Assembly: GCA_905221605.1 (NCBI GenBank)
Contig: CAJNDS010002087.1
Span: 603,501-667,500 of the forward strand
Length of the DNA: 64,000 nucleotides
Reading direction: 5' to 3'
Origin: Symbiodinium natans
Taxonomy: Eukaryota; Sar; Dinophyceae; Suessiales; Symbiodiniaceae
Every line of letters starts with the position of its first letter. Within the stretch, counting starts at the first letter, position 1. Both the position numbers and the translations under genes were made by a program. This document shows positions 20,757-34,556 of the stretch, piece by piece. The notes under the pieces were generated by a model. It worked only from the letters and a program-made list of their open reading frames with translations, searched no databases and was not told the DNA's origin.

Positions 20757-22903
20757 CAGTCTTAGCATATGTTCAAACAAGCCCTGTCCCTCTTGGGCTT
20801 GAGAAAGCCAGTCGGAGAACCAGGTGGCTTCGGATGTTGTCAAATGGAACGCTGGTGGCCGGACCACTGCCGACGCCGCTGGAGGCCAAAGGGTGCAGAA
20901 ATGTGCAGAAAGGGAGGTTTGGAAAGAGCAGCGGAAACGGTCAGGTTGCTAGATGCGCAGGCAGCCGACAAGCATGTGTTGGTTTGCATGGTCTGAATCA
21001 CTTCAGAATCTGTCCAATAACGCTAGGAGGGTCCGAAAAAGTTCTTGCGAAGACTTTCGGACAATTCCTCAAAAGGAGCTCTAGTCGAGGTTCTGTCGGA
21101 AGACCCGGGCCTATACATAGCAGTCTCATCTTGACGAACCACTTGATTTGCAATGGTATTCCGTTAAGGTGAGCACGCTGGAACATATAATGAACAAGAC
21201 GGGCCAGAAGAAAATCGGAGGAAGGCGGGAGTTTACAACCTGAAACCTAGCACAGCCTTTTGAAAACAGGCTGCGGAAAGCACATACATAAGCGTAGAGA
21301 ACCTTGTCAGGCACCCGATTCTAAACCTGCTGCAACCCCTACAACCGCCGGTTAACAGGTGCAGGGGCCTTCCCTCACGAAGCTTAGCGGCATGCCTTCC
21401 TGCGGCTGCGAGGTGCCGTGCACGCGTAGTCACAGCTGAACCACTTCTAGCATTACTGTACTACTAGCGACACAAAGTAATAGCAGGCAACTGATACAAC
21501 TCGCATGAGACGAGACTAATACCCTAAACCCTAAACCCTAAACCCTAAACCCGAGCACCGCGAGGTCCAATACCCCTCAACAGAAGAGATGCAACGGCAT
21601 CATTGACCACAGCCAAAGGAACAGGTTCTGTTTCGGTCTTCGGTCGGGGTATGCCACATGGGTTCATGGCTTCTGCCAGTGAGAAGAAGTCCGCCTTCGC
21701 GTTCTGAGGTCTTGGCCTTGTTCTTGTGAGAGAAAAGCACCACAGGGACGGTTTGTCACGTGGTAGCAGGGCGTGTGCCTTGGTACGAGGCTGATGTGTG
21801 GTCTGTGGTTGCTATGAGTGAGTACCTGGAAAGCTTGGTTTGGACTGGTCACTTCGAAGGTGAAAACTGTTCATCTCGAAAGTCTTGCCCACTTTAGAGC
21901 AGGGCAAGGTGGCTCAAAGCATCCAACAGCAAGCCTTGAAGCCTCGCAACGCTCAAAGATCCTTGAATGGGGGGCTTTAGGGTTTGGGGTAAGTCATGGA
22001 TCCTTCTTGGGCCATGCTTATCGCATGCTCCACGTAGCTTAGGGCACCCGAAGTGGTGTGCAACACCGAAATTACTGTCATTTCAAGTTCGAGAAGCCCC
22101 GAAGCCCTAAAACCTAACTGTACGGGCAAGCACATTCCCAGTTCCATGTTTTGCAGTGTTTACTAAATTCCTATCAGTACCACGTTTGCTGGCGTAATCC
22201 TCGGAGCAACGGTAGCAGCAATCAATGAGTTGATGCCAGCACTACTAGTAGCACTGCGAATACAGGCCAGAATTACAAGCCACGAACCAGTAACCATCGT
22301 TTCAGTAAGACTTCCGCGTCGACGACCGACCGACCCCGAATCGGATTCCAGGTCTCCGACGAAACAGGGGTAAAGAATTGGGCGGTGGGAAACACACCTC
22401 TGAGCACTCAGCCGTTGCCGAGGCGAATAGCCTGATAAACAAAGGTAAATAGCAGTACCCAATTCAATCGGCTGGCTTTTGACCCACCCTTCGTCTTTGC
22501 AGCCATGCTTGTTTAAGGGAGGTTATGGGGGGGGGGGGGAAGGGGGAGGGGGGGAGCGTTGCCCATTGAAGTTGGGATTTTAGCCAATCTTCAGTCAATT
22601 GACGGCTTGTGTTCTGCTACGGACAGCTTTCTTGCAACACTGACCCCAAGCAATCCCTCTGAACCGTAGAACCATGGAGTATGCTCAGCTCCTTAGCCAT
22701 GCGGAACTCAAGCCTCCACAGCCACAAGCCTCGCAAAAGACAATTATCCTTTTTATCGACCTAAGAGCATGACAAATGACTCTGAATAATCTTGCACTAT
22801 GAACAGCACTACAAGCCGTACACAATGATGTGCCAGTTCTTGCAAAGATTTCATGTTTACCACGGCCACGCTAAAGTCTAGGAAGCAATCTCAGCCCTGC
22901 AAG
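20757..22903. other. spacer or intron without recognised exons
   Basis: No convincing exon is seen. It contains a telomere-like run at 21521-21552, a G-run at 22529-22560, and possible intron sequence if the 19629 gene continues downstream. Confidence 0.4.
21521..21552 (-). repeat. interstitial telomere-like (CCCTAAA)n
   Basis: About 4.5 perfect heptamers CCCTAAA. Confidence 0.85.
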
Positions 22904-22999
22904 GTGTCAGCTGAGCAGGTGCAGGATGCAGGCACCAGCAGGCAAGTGCTTTCCCAGTTGACGACAGTTAAGGAGGAAGACGCAATGGAGAGTTCATAA
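22904..22999 (+). CDS. probable exon, possibly a 3'-terminal one
   Basis: AG|G acceptor at 22903, then VSAEQVQDAGTSRQVLSQLT then TVKEEDAMESS and TAA. The hydrophilic, helix-forming composition is clearly protein-like. It could be the last exon of a gene. If a GT at 22992 is used as donor, it could instead be an internal exon of a gene running from 19.6 kb into the 25-44 kb region. Confidence 0.45.
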   Translation: MSAEQVQDAGTSRQVLSQLTTVKEEDAMESS

Positions 23000-25040
23000 T
23001 AACCCTCGGGGCAGTAATCATTCCTCGCGAAGGGCGTGATGTAACGCTGGGGACATAAATTATTGCGGGGGGTGCCAAGGGGTTCAGGTCCATAGATCCA
23101 AGGACAGATGTTGCATGATCAGCGACTCATTGAAGGAGTAAGGACCCTGCCAAGGAGTGTCACTGAGGCAAAAATTTGTTCTAGTCTTCCGAATTCCGAA
23201 TGCTCAGGCGGAGCAAACCCAACATGAACAATCCTGACGCACTGAGCCATTGTTTAGAAATAGCAAGCGCTGGCAGCAGTACTAGTAGCAGTACTGACAA
23301 GAATCGCAATTCCAAGAAGAAAAGAACGATCTGCAGGCAGAGCGCAGTCAGCCAGGAATCCAGCAGCTTCATTGTGCTGCAGGCTTGTTCGGGCACAAAG
23401 GGCGCTTGAGGAACAAAACATATCTGCACCAGAGCATATTCACCTGAACTACTTCAGAATATGCAGGGTTTATCATGTGCCCAATAATATCTGTGCTGTT
23501 TGTAAGAAGGCAGAACCATCTCATCTCCTCTTTCATGAGAATGGCGCTATTTGCAGTGGAGCACCTGATGGCGCCTGTGAGAAACCCCAAAAAAGACCCC
23601 CCAAATAGTAGGATCCCCTGTAATAAGGACCCCAACAAGGCACCCCTAATATCGTAAACCCCCATATTGACGCCCCAACAAAGCCTCCCTACGTTCCTTC
23701 ACAGATCTTCAGAAAAATCCGCGAGGGGGCGCCATCCTTGGGGGCCAGAGAAGAATAGTAAAGGTCTTTTTTTTGACCAAAAATTCAAAAACAAACAGTG
23801 TGGCGGAAAGTTGGCCACCTTTCGGAAACTAGACCTAGACTACGAAGGGCAACAAAAAGCCCGCCGTGGAGCCAGTCATGACGGCTACAGTCATGGCCAT
23901 GGCACGAAGCGGAGCTCATACTTTCCTACGCAGTGGTAGTGGCATTGGCAATTCCAACAGGAGTGAACCTGAGCCTTGAACGGCAGTGCAGGGGCGTTTG
24001 TGGAAGTCCGGCGCCTACAAGGCCTGAGTCCTTGAGGGTTGTAGAGGGGGAGGGACACAAAGGGCGGATATACTGGATGTATAGAATCGCGGTGATGTCT
24101 GAGGAGTTCGTATTTCTTCTTAAGGGTCCAGGGCTTGAGAAGTTCGGCTTTGGCCGGCTGAGGGTGTCAGGCTGCACAGAGAAGGTGTGCGGCAGTGGGC
24201 GCACTCCTCTTCACAAGGTACTGAGAGTTGGTCGCTACGGCTTGTGAGGTTGACTGCCTAATAAGACAGTGAATGAACTAAACAAGTTTGAAAAACTACA
24301 GAAATGAGAATAGCAATAGCAATACTAACATGGCTTGAAAAAATGACGCAGGGAAAAAATGTTTCGGATTGCCGTTTCCAGTTTTCCATTGTTTCGCTTT
24401 GGATGTTGTCTTTGTGTCTCTATTGTTTTTTAGTATTAGTCTAATTATTGTCGATTGGGCAACTCAACCTCACAAGCCAAGACACTGAAGCAAACCGCCC
24501 CGACCTCATGCGCAACCTGAATCCCGACCGGCGGAGGTCCCGGTGCTTCGAAGCCGCATCGGGGTGCCGCTGGAGATTTCCCCGCTGCAGGCCGGGCTCG
24601 TATCAAATCGTGGGTGCCTTTCCAAGGATTCGTTTAAACGGTGGCCTTTGACTAAGGTTATTCTGTGGGTTGCCTTAGTTAAACAAAGGATCCCAGGCTG
24701 CCTTTGGGTAAGGTTGTTCCTTGGGCTTCCTTTGTTTTAGGAGGTTACAAATTGGATTCCAAAAAGGGAACCTCCCTCTAGTAAAGGGTACCTTGAAAGA
24801 TCCCTGAGTTCGAAGCTCAAGATTTTATCTTCGCTCCCACAATCCACATGTCCCCAAACCTTACAGAGCCTGACACTTCCACTCGAAACCCTAAACTTGG
24901 GAGGTTCCGCCTTATACTAACAGTCCTTAATAGGGATTCTAATAGGGGGTACTAAAACGGACTGCTAGTATAGGGGGAACTTCCCAACCTTAAACCCGAA
25001 AGCGTAACCGTCGAGATCATGAGCTGTCTGCAAATTCAAG
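23000..25040. other. non-coding stretch
   Basis: No convincing exon, though a 24448-24651 frame (QDTEANRPDLMRNLNP) is weakly protein-like. A 24640-24740 segment has imperfect internal duplication (TAAGGTT..TCxxTGGG..TGCCTT). A foldback element sits at 24899-24985. Confidence 0.35.
24899..24985. repeat. foldback (inverted-repeat) element, MITE-like
   Basis: The left arm 24899-24926 and right arm 24959-24985 are imperfect reverse complements (GGGARGTTCC ... ACTARCAGTCC) around a 32-nt loop. The loop edge repeats the sequence AACAGTCCYTAATAGGGAT found at 11221, and the right flank (GGGGGAACxTCCCAA) also matches 11279-11293. This points to one dispersed element family. No transposase is present. 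Confidence 0.65.
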
Positions 25041-25115
25041 CCTTTGCATCCGGTCAACCTCCAGGAGCGTATCCCTGGCATGCGCTGGTACGAGGAGCAC
25101 CAGATATTTGACATG
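25041..25115 (+). CDS. Cys-rich gene exon
   Basis: Reads PLHPVNLQERIPGMRWYEEH then QIFDM, after AAG and before a GTACCT donor at 25116. Well-formed globular composition. Confidence 0.48.
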
Positions 25116-28100
25116 GTACCTCAAGTACGCCAGTCGTCAGTCCGGAGGGTCATTTCAGGTCTCAGTAATCCAGCCTTAAGATATGCATCTTCATGCAGTA
25201 GGCTTCTGTTATGGTGCGCTTGTTGGTCGTCCAGGTGATGGGTTCAAAAGCAAGTCCCACTAAACATGCCAAGAGCGTTGTCCCGAGGACAAGACCCTGG
25301 AGTTTCCCGTCCTGGAGAACGCCTCCTCGGGGGAGCGTTTTGTGGTCTCACCGGCCGTTCGCCCCGAGGCTCTAACCTCTGATTAGCTTGCACAAGCCAG
25401 GGGATGTTGTGAGTGTGCAGTCTCGCTACTCCCAAAGTGCCCCAGCATGTGGACTCAGTGTTGACACTTTCTGCTTGTAGCTTGCTGAGCTCCCTGTCAT
25501 GCCTTGTCCAGATTTTGGATGTGCAGTGCCGTGACGGCACCAATGCCACCTATGCTTGGTCGCGGCACAGTGGGGACGTCACCCGCGAGGGCAAGGTGGG
25601 CGGGCATCTTGTCGTGATGCCGGGTCGAGGTTCCAGAGTTTCGGGTTGTTGAGGCCACTTGACGTCTTTTGCTGAAGGACAACCAAGAGCTTCCAAAAAG
25701 ACCTTAACAAGGAAGTCCTTGCTCACTGCGCAACATACAAGTTAAAGTATTCCCTAATTAAAGGTGCCATAGTTAAGGAGCAATTCGTGGAATTGTTGCC
25801 AAAATATGGTGCTTTATTATTAAAGTATTAAATCTGAGATCAATGGTAAGAACAACAATCGGGAGAGCAGCCCGAAAAATGCAAGAACGGTAAGAAAGGC
25901 AGTGGAACCACAGCATTGATGCCAGGTGGCCTTGAACTTGGATCCTTCCTCAGGACACGCCTCTGGTATCCTGGGCAGAATTCAAACTTGTTCAAACTTG
26001 CCGAGAGAGGTTTCCGGGTTCAAAAGGAGTTGAGCTGTACTCAGAGTGTACTCTTAAGATCGGTTGTGCTTTTGGCATTGGAGTGACAACAATCCTACAG
26101 TGCTTCGCAGTGCTACTGTCACTGCTTCTAGTACGATATTGCGTTCTCAATCCAAAGCATACTCCTCCGTTCAGGAGTTGTTTTCTCCTAGTTCTAGTTC
26201 TGTGAAGTGGCATCCCCAATGTGTCTGGCACCTGCCTTGATAGGTCCTCTGAATGGCTCATGTATAGGGACTGTATGTCGAAGTAGATTACTTGGGCACC
26301 TACATATTGTTAGCCCTGGCCCTAGAACTTGAAGATGCCCACTTCGCGAACCTTACTTTGAGCTTATGACCCAAGGCCAGATAAAGCTCTTTCTCATCCC
26401 TTCCACCGCCCTTCAGGTACTACTTTGTTGTTTTGTCCAGGACCTCTCCTAAAAGACAGAATCTGGACCCATCCACATAACCCATTAGATGCTTGGAACC
26501 CATCCTTGTGGGTCCTGCGAGTTTGGAAACACAACCCCCCCCCCCTCTATACGAACGAGAAGCAAACGCATCAAACCCCATATACGAAGAAGCAGCATCA
26601 GTGGCATACGTGGCAGACTGCGAGCGCCAGAGCGCCCCAGGGGTCTCTCTCCTCGACCTCTCGGCAGAAGGTCGCGGTAGGCTACAGGCCGGCGGCCCAG
26701 CAAGCAGGGCAACTCTTGCACTGGGTTGGCTTCTAAACCCTAAACCCTAAACCCTAAACCCTAAACCCTACGTGGCCTGAGTGTCAGCTTGGCGGGTGGC
26801 AAAAAAAAAACCTACGTGTTTTTCAAAGGGCTCTAAAGGCCAACCAGCCCCTGGCAAAATGACTGTTTAGGGGCTTTCTCTTGGGTCCCAGGGCTCATAT
26901 GGGACGGGGGAGATTGAATTAGAGTCCCAATCACGGTCCCACTTACTGCGCACGTGTTGTTAGGGCCTAAGAAGACGCACTTTAACTTGAAAGCGTTCAC
27001 CATGATTCCAGCGCCATTGTTTAGATTGTTCTGCAGGGCACATAGCAGGTCTTCTTTCTGAAGGTCTTCATACAGGAGCCGTAGCAACGACACATATTTT
27101 CTACTGGAACATTTTGTAAGCATAGCCAAAAGCAGTGTACAAACCCTAGATGACAAAAGCGTCCGCCTGTCCAGAACTCAGATCAACTGCAGCGTGGCGC
27201 TGGGAGGGCAGTTGTACGACAAGGCCTGGGGCTGGAACTTGGACTCAGCATGAAAACTAGTTCTGGAGAGGCAACCTTCCGGGGACCCTTTAGCCCTTCA
27301 AGCCGCCAGGAGGCCCCAAGGAGGCCTCCAGAGGGTTTCGAGTAACCCGTCCCGTGCCGCAAAGGGGTGTTAGAGGCGGGGAAACAGGAGAACCTCCGAC
27401 CGCTTCGGCTGGGCCGAGGCGAGTGAAGAAGATCCGCGAAATGGCATGAGAAGAATGGCACGAATAAGTGTTGATTAGCGGGACAAATGACCTGGGTAGG
27501 ACTGATGAGGATGGTAGTACTCAAGAATCGTCAGGACCTGAGCCCCGAAAATCAAGTTGGTTGGTAGTTGGCATCTGTAGTGGCTTCACTATGCTCGTTG
27601 CCACATTTGTTACAGTGAATGGTAGACGTCCCAACATATAACGTAGTCCCTCGATCATCCCTTAATATTTCCAAGGCCAGGACGTTGACTTGGTTTCCTC
27701 GCTTGGACTTTCTGTACTGAGCTTCCTGGCAAGGTCCTGCCAGTCGCAACGCTCACGATGGATGTGGTCGATGACATGTGCTGGGTCCCCACCAACATCT
27801 CAGGACCAAAAGCCTTTGAGAAACAAACCCAGCCAGACCAGCCGCATCATGCTAACCTGTCCTCTCTATCTTTCGACGAATTTTGAATGAAGGATGGTTC
27901 GGCTGGGAAACGCTGCCTTCCCTAAAAGACTGTCGAGCCCTCGGGGAGCACATTTACATGCACCTGAGTAGGGAGTTTGTTCCGTATAGTGGCATTGATG
28001 AAGATTCTTCGTGCGGTCACCTTCTATGACTCAAATTTTGCAGGACACGGGTCTATTTCAGTAAGAAGCAGGCACCCCTCAAATGCACCTGTTCTTGAAA

Positions 28101-31100
28101 GGCTACTGAAATTGACAACGTGGACTTCCGCAGGTTTCAGGTTTGTGCTTTCAAGGCGTAATTCAAGGTGTTAGTTCTGCCAGCAAGCGCATGCCGGTGA
28201 GGACAAGAATTAAGGAACTCTGCCTGGGGTATCCGGATCACAAGTTGCACTTCGTAAGTTATCCTGGAAACAGCCACGTATCAGCTGCTAAATAACTCGT
28301 CTATCTTCTTCTGCTCAGGTCTTCACCTTTGCCGCGAGAGGGCGGACTGCGCAGCCGTCCACATCGAGGAGGCAAGGATCTCATATGAGAAGTTCTTGAG
28401 ATTAGGTCCGTTTGGAGGTCTGTATGTTGAGGTGGTGCCACTTTGCTTTGACCAGATAAACACTATCTGAAGATTTTTCTGCTATAGCCAGGCCATTCTA
28501 TTCTGCCATGAGTCTTGGTGGACATACATATTTGCAGAACAAACGCTTTACATCATCCCTGTTGCTACATAGTGCGTTGGTGCCAGGACGGCAACCGCAC
28601 CTGCCGGGCCGTCGTCAGTGACGGGCAGAAGGAAGCGTTTGCTGGCCAGGCAGCCCCCTGAGGATAGCTTTCTATGGGTCGTTGTCCTTCCAAAAAGAGT
28701 CCCCCAAAATGGACCCCGGTCGCCTTTGGGTGGGCCAGGGACGGCACCTCAGTTTCAGTATGTAGAATGCCAAATGCTGCTCATTGAGACAGTAGAATGC
28801 AGTCGGGCTTGCACCAATTCAGACACTAGAATGCAGAAGAAGGCGGATGAACTTCGTAACGTGCAAATTTGTGCGGCGCCGCGGCTATACTGTTGTGCGC
28901 CGTGCAGTTCCGAATGGTCCATCAGAGAAACTGTGGTTCAAGAAGTTAACCTGGACCTGTTTGTGCGCTGGCACAAGTTGCAAGAACGAACTGAACAGGT
29001 TTGCACACAGGATTCGGGGTGCATACAAGCCACTACTGGAAAGTCACTTGTGAAATTCAAATGGAACATGAAATGGAAGCACTCCGCAGCCTAACCCGTA
29101 TGTAACAGCTTCACACGCACGCGCGCACACACACACACCCTTACTTATTCTACAAGCGCGCGAAGACGCCAAACGAAACGGAAACAATCAAAATACATGA
29201 GGACTGTGACTGTGAAGACAAGCAGCGCGACTGCGGGCGCGCTTTGTGCTCGCCAAGATAAATTCCCAGTTAGCCGAATAACCGTTCGTTGTAGCCTTGT
29301 ACCTTCATGAGCTATCCATGATGCGAATATATGCGAATTGGGCAGGCCTTCCAGGGATTCCAGGGTTCACATCGGCCAAGCCGTGCAAACAACCGTTGCT
29401 CCACTTTTCGGAGCTAGGGTCATAAATTAGATGCAGCTGACTTGCAAACCAAAGTTGGGTCATCTCAAGCCGATCCCTGTCACCACACCAGCTCACCTTT
29501 GAATTAAAGCTGGAGTACAACCAAGCCCAAGAACCAAGTTGCCTTTCTATTTGGAATTCATCTGCAGGTGCTGATGCGCTTGGAAAACTGTTCTGAGGAC
29601 CGCACCATGGAGGGGTAAGGCAAGGGCTTGTCACAAGCTACTTTTTGAAGGGCTTCTAACCAACCTTCTCCTTTGTTTTGGGGATTTTTCAACGGATTAG
29701 ATGGAGGGTTCGCTCGGGCTACTCGCAATGTTAGGTACACTTGTATGTCGAAATGCGGAATGAACGTGGCTGGAAACTTGGCGATTCCGAACTAGGATTG
29801 TGAATACTTATCAGCGGGTAAAAAAGTCACCGTGCCCTTAATGCGGCGCTTAGTAGGGTAGGGCAGGCAGTATCTTGGCTGGGCACCTGTCTTTCGTCCA
29901 ATTCTAGTGTAGTGTAGCAATTGTGCGAGTACCTTGGCTTATCTGAAGCTTGAGCTAGCTGTGTCTGTAAGTGTGACGGCGTTGGGCCCCCTTTGGGAGG
30001 TGCAGCATTACAGCACCACAAATGGATCCCTACTTGGAGAAATACCCAAACGACAAGTCATTCCCATGCAAGGCCCGTAGAATCATACTCTCAACTACCC
30101 AACTTTCTCCAACCCCTGTTCTTCTTCAGTTACCTGGACATGATGCGCCAAGAACTGAGACCCTGAACTACCCAACCCGAGGCTTCGAGTTTGCGGGAAC
30201 TGGTTTAGGGTTTAGGGTTTGGGGTTTAGGGTTTAGGGTTTAGGTTTTGGGGTGAAGGGTCCCGAAATTGATGGCTCTCAGGAGGACACGGACCTAAACC
30301 TCACGGCCAAAGGTGCCTGGTGCCTTGGCATTGGAGCTGTCTGATAGCTGGGTTGGCCTCGGGGCTATGTATATATTCTCCATTGCTAGTTTGCAGGGGC
30401 GCTACATACCAATACTTCTCAAAGGTCTCCAAAGCCCGACCAAAATAGTATTGCGGGTAGTATTTCTGTGTGCTGCCATTGTCGGGTAACACAACTGGTA
30501 CTGCATCGGTACAAGTAGATCTATGCGTGTCAGCACTTCATCTTACTACTGTGATGGTTATTCCGCTTGACGACAAGCCATCAGAGAAACAAAAAACAAT
30601 GGCAACAGCAATGGTCATGCTAGCAGAGCGGCTGCTGACCATTTGCACAGGATGAGGGTTTGGGAGGATTCTGGGCTTTTGGACGAAGGGTTGGGTTTGG
30701 GGTATACGGTGCAGAGTCTGGCTTTGGGCATGTTATTTCTCTGCGAAGCGCCGACACGCAAACAGCTGAAGCTCGTGCCACAAAGATGGCAGTTGTAAGC
30801 CTCTATACGACTATACGTCTAAACGTGCTTCATGATGGTGTGCATCATGTCTCAGCCAATTAGGTTGTCGGTATCTCTTCAAAAACAAGGGGCCTCGTAA
30901 GCTCAAAAGGCCACAGAGGCCTTCATCGAAACAGTGGGACCATGGTAGGAAAATCGGCGACAGTTTCATGACGGCACAACTGCCGAAAACTTGACTGTTA
31001 GCACCTTTCAGAAATATGGACCTTTCTGCGATAGCAAGAAGAATATTGACGAGAAGCAGTATGGCAGCTTCATGACGTGCCCTGGAGTGCCTTAGATCGG

Positions 31101-34100
31101 TGTCCCCAGATCTGGGGGCCATGGTAGCCCTCATCTTGCGGCTGACCGGGAACAGGCCACCCCTCATCGTCCAAGTGTGGCTTTGTGCTCTGAACAGATG
31201 TGCCTAGAGGTAGGATGGCAGTCCAAGGTATGTGCAAGGGAGCTACGCCCCGTCGAATGTCTTCAAGGAACAGGTGCGGAGTACCAAGTGCAGATCTCCG
31301 CCAGGCATGAAAGTAGGCTCACTCAGCAATACGAACTAGATTAAGGAGACTTTATCTCGGATATCCTCTGCCGTGTTAGAAGAGCCCGGCTTTGCTGCAT
31401 GGCTGAGGAGCAGTGTACGTTTTATTGTGGCGTTTCCCAGCCAAGCCAGGTCTCCTACTCACATCCCGGAACCACGCCAGAGTTGCAATTCCACCTCGTG
31501 AAGCGGGAATTTGCAGACATGCAAATTCCGAAGGCTTTGTGGGTTGTGGTTTGGCTTCTGTGAGGATTGCTGCTACCAGCCATGAGATCCAGATCCTTGT
31601 TGTTTTCGTTCTTGCTTGCATTGTTGCGTTTGTTTACAACATGAAGCTCATGTCGCATTTGTCGTATCTGTGGGCGCGGCTGGGTTCATATCAGGGGGCA
31701 AGGGATTTGTTTAAACTTTGTCAGACAGCTCAAAAAGTCCCCAATAGTGCTAATGACTAATGGTCCCATTCACTCGTCATGATTGTTGGTACGATGAGAG
31801 GTGCTACCGTTACTATTCTATCTTTCTTTTTAGCCATGAACATCTGCGGCAGGATGACATCGTTGTTCAACAATCCCCTTGTTTTGGGTATACCGAATAC
31901 CCTTTCCACAGCAAAGGTACAGCCCCTAAACAGGCCCTAAACACCCACTTGTACTAGGACCCGTTTATTCCATGTCTGTTGAGGTTGGGTTTCCTTATAA
32001 CCCCCTTTAAACCAAAAAGGGTACCGTTTTTGTTCCTATGTTACTCCTGGGTCTAGTATAATTTCGTAAGCAATCTGATCGGGGCTTCTGGTGGCAACCC
32101 TGAGAGGGTCTCCGCAGGTCATGTTGACCTTTACAGCACGGAGGCCCCTTTGAAAGGAGAGAGCTGGGTCTCACGGTTTGAGAAGGCTTGGGGTCATCAA
32201 AGAAAACATCGGTCTAAGGTGTCAGCGGGAGTGGGGTTGGGATGGTTGGTGGGGTAAGATGGGAGGCCTGCGAGAATGCCTCCTGGCTCCTGTTGCACAC
32301 GAACTCCTCGGACTGCCCTGGGCTTGAGGGGGTTTGAGTTCAAGTTTTGGGACATTTTGTGGGTCCATAGTTTGCAGACTTCAGTGCCTGATGAGTTCGA
32401 GGATTTTTGGAGGTGTCGAGGCTCAGGGGCATCATAGCCTGCGTGCTATAGTCTGGGCTCAAAGTTCAGACCTCGCAAGATCTCAACCTAGACCTTTCTC
32501 AGGATGGAGCGTAGAGAAAGTGAGGGAGAGGGAGAGAGAGGGAGAGAGAGAGAGAGACTGGGGGTCATATGCGCTGCAAGCAAGCAAGCAAGCAGGAGAG
32601 CGAGAGAGATAAGGGAAACCAGCAAATGCTGAGCAGGATTAGTCGCCGTCATGGCACCACCCATTGACACTCTCCAGTCCTAAAGCTTCGAGCCCAGTCA
32701 CGGGCCTGCGCAGCCTAAGCGCACACTGCGCGTAGTAGTACGAGTAGCAGGAGCTCAAAGACAGAGAGAAGGAAGAAAAGATGAAGAGAAGGGGCCTTCT
32801 TTTAACCCTGAACCTTAAACCCTAAACCCTAAACAAACCCTGAGGATTTCAAGAGAGGCCGCTTGGAAGCTCCGGAGTACTACGGGAAGGTCATGGCATG
32901 CACTGACAAAGACGCCGGAGATGTCGTGGCCAACGCCTTCGAGATTGGCTCCGAGGATCTGAGCATATCTCTTCTGAGGGTTGTTGGGGAATTTTGGCGC
33001 GTTTCGACTAGTAGCATCAGGAAGATGCGAAGGACCTAAGGGTTTGTGTTTTGGTGGTTTTCGGGGGTTGTTAAAAATACAGTATGGTTGGGAGTTGGGT
33101 CCCAAGAAGGGACCATGCCTTGCAACAACTCTAGTTCGGAAAATGGGCTAGAGATCTTGCGCTCCTGCATTGGCCCTTTCCGAAGACCCCTAAGTAAGCC
33201 TCGACCACCTCCAATAAGAACCGACTGCCTTGCCCCCATCTGCCACCCATTCCAGAACTTTGAGCTGAATTTCCTTCCGGCAGAATTGGACGACGATGCG
33301 ATCTTGCAGAAACCAAAGGCTGCATCTTTCGCTCCAAAAAAGAAGGGATCTGTGTTTGGGCCGGTCTTTCGGGAAAACGCACAGGAGCTCCAAGTCTGGG
33401 TATAGCTTTGGCTTTACAACATCTGGTTGCCTGAGGTTTGGGGATGTGAAGTTCCCAGCGCCAGCTAAAACTCTGGGGCAAAAAGGCTGGGCTCAGCAGA
33501 AGACCACGCGCACACGATCTAAATGTGACAGGCCGAACAGCAGGCAGAGCTGAAACCGCTGGTGCGCTCCTGCGAGCTCCCAGATTCGACGTCTTTCATC
33601 TTCGGCACCTTGCAGGACTGCTGTTGCGCCAAATACTGTGAGAGTTGGTGCTGTTTTGTTGCAACTGCTCATTGCATTCTTGGAACCTAAACCCTAAACC
33701 TTAAACCCTAAAACCTTCTTCGAGCTGCAAATTGGCTCCTGGAACCTTGAGGATCCTGAGCACTTCTCCCTGCACCCGTGCGAGTGCTTCGGGGAAACTG
33801 GCACTTGCTTGGGAATGTTTTGTTGCTTTCCATTTACCTGGCTTACAGGGTTTTTCTATGGTCTATGTAAGGCACACGTTTTTGGTCTAGGGTTCTTGGT
33901 GATACGATGTTCTATCGCCGTTTTGGGAGGAAACACTGATTCAGGAAAAGCATGCTCAAGCAGCGCCTGTCGCCGACTCTTCCAACCTGCAGGCATGGCT
34001 TCAGCAACACCTGCGCCCGAAGGGGCAGCTGTTATGATACAGTTGTAGTATAGTAGTCGGGGTCGTAGTGGTGTATGGTAGTGTTGAAAAGTGGTCTACC

Positions 34101-34525
34101 TCAGTCCTGACCCACACAACTTCGTTCCATGCGCCCAGACTGTAAGCCACCCACGCCTGGTCCTTCTAGTTTCACCCATGCAGATTGTTCCAAAGGTGCC
34201 CCGCAGCGGCAGATTCAACAACGGCACAGTGGAGGATCAGAAGATCTTCTCGGGAGCTTACACATGCGAGGAGTGTCTTGCGTATGCCTGACAAAGTGGG
34301 ATCCCCGGGGCCAGATGTGAGCACTTCCTCTGCTAGAGGCACTTACCACGATGACTTCAACCGAAGCTCTTTCTGAAACAAGGATGGACAACTGATACAT
34401 ACTGCCTAATTACAACAGATGATGATGAAAGGGTCCTGTGCAGATTGGTTTTGCTTGCATCAAACTCTGCTCCTGCAAGTGGTGGGTCACCATTACTACC
34501 ACAGAATCAGGATATTTAGCAACAG

Positions 34526-34556
<31 letters not shown>

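Noticed and set aside
31413-31760. A 115-codon frame with a transmembrane-like stretch (ILVVFVLACIVAFVY)
   Set aside because: The hydrophobic run comes from a T/G-rich low-complexity segment of a kind repeated in several introns of this window.
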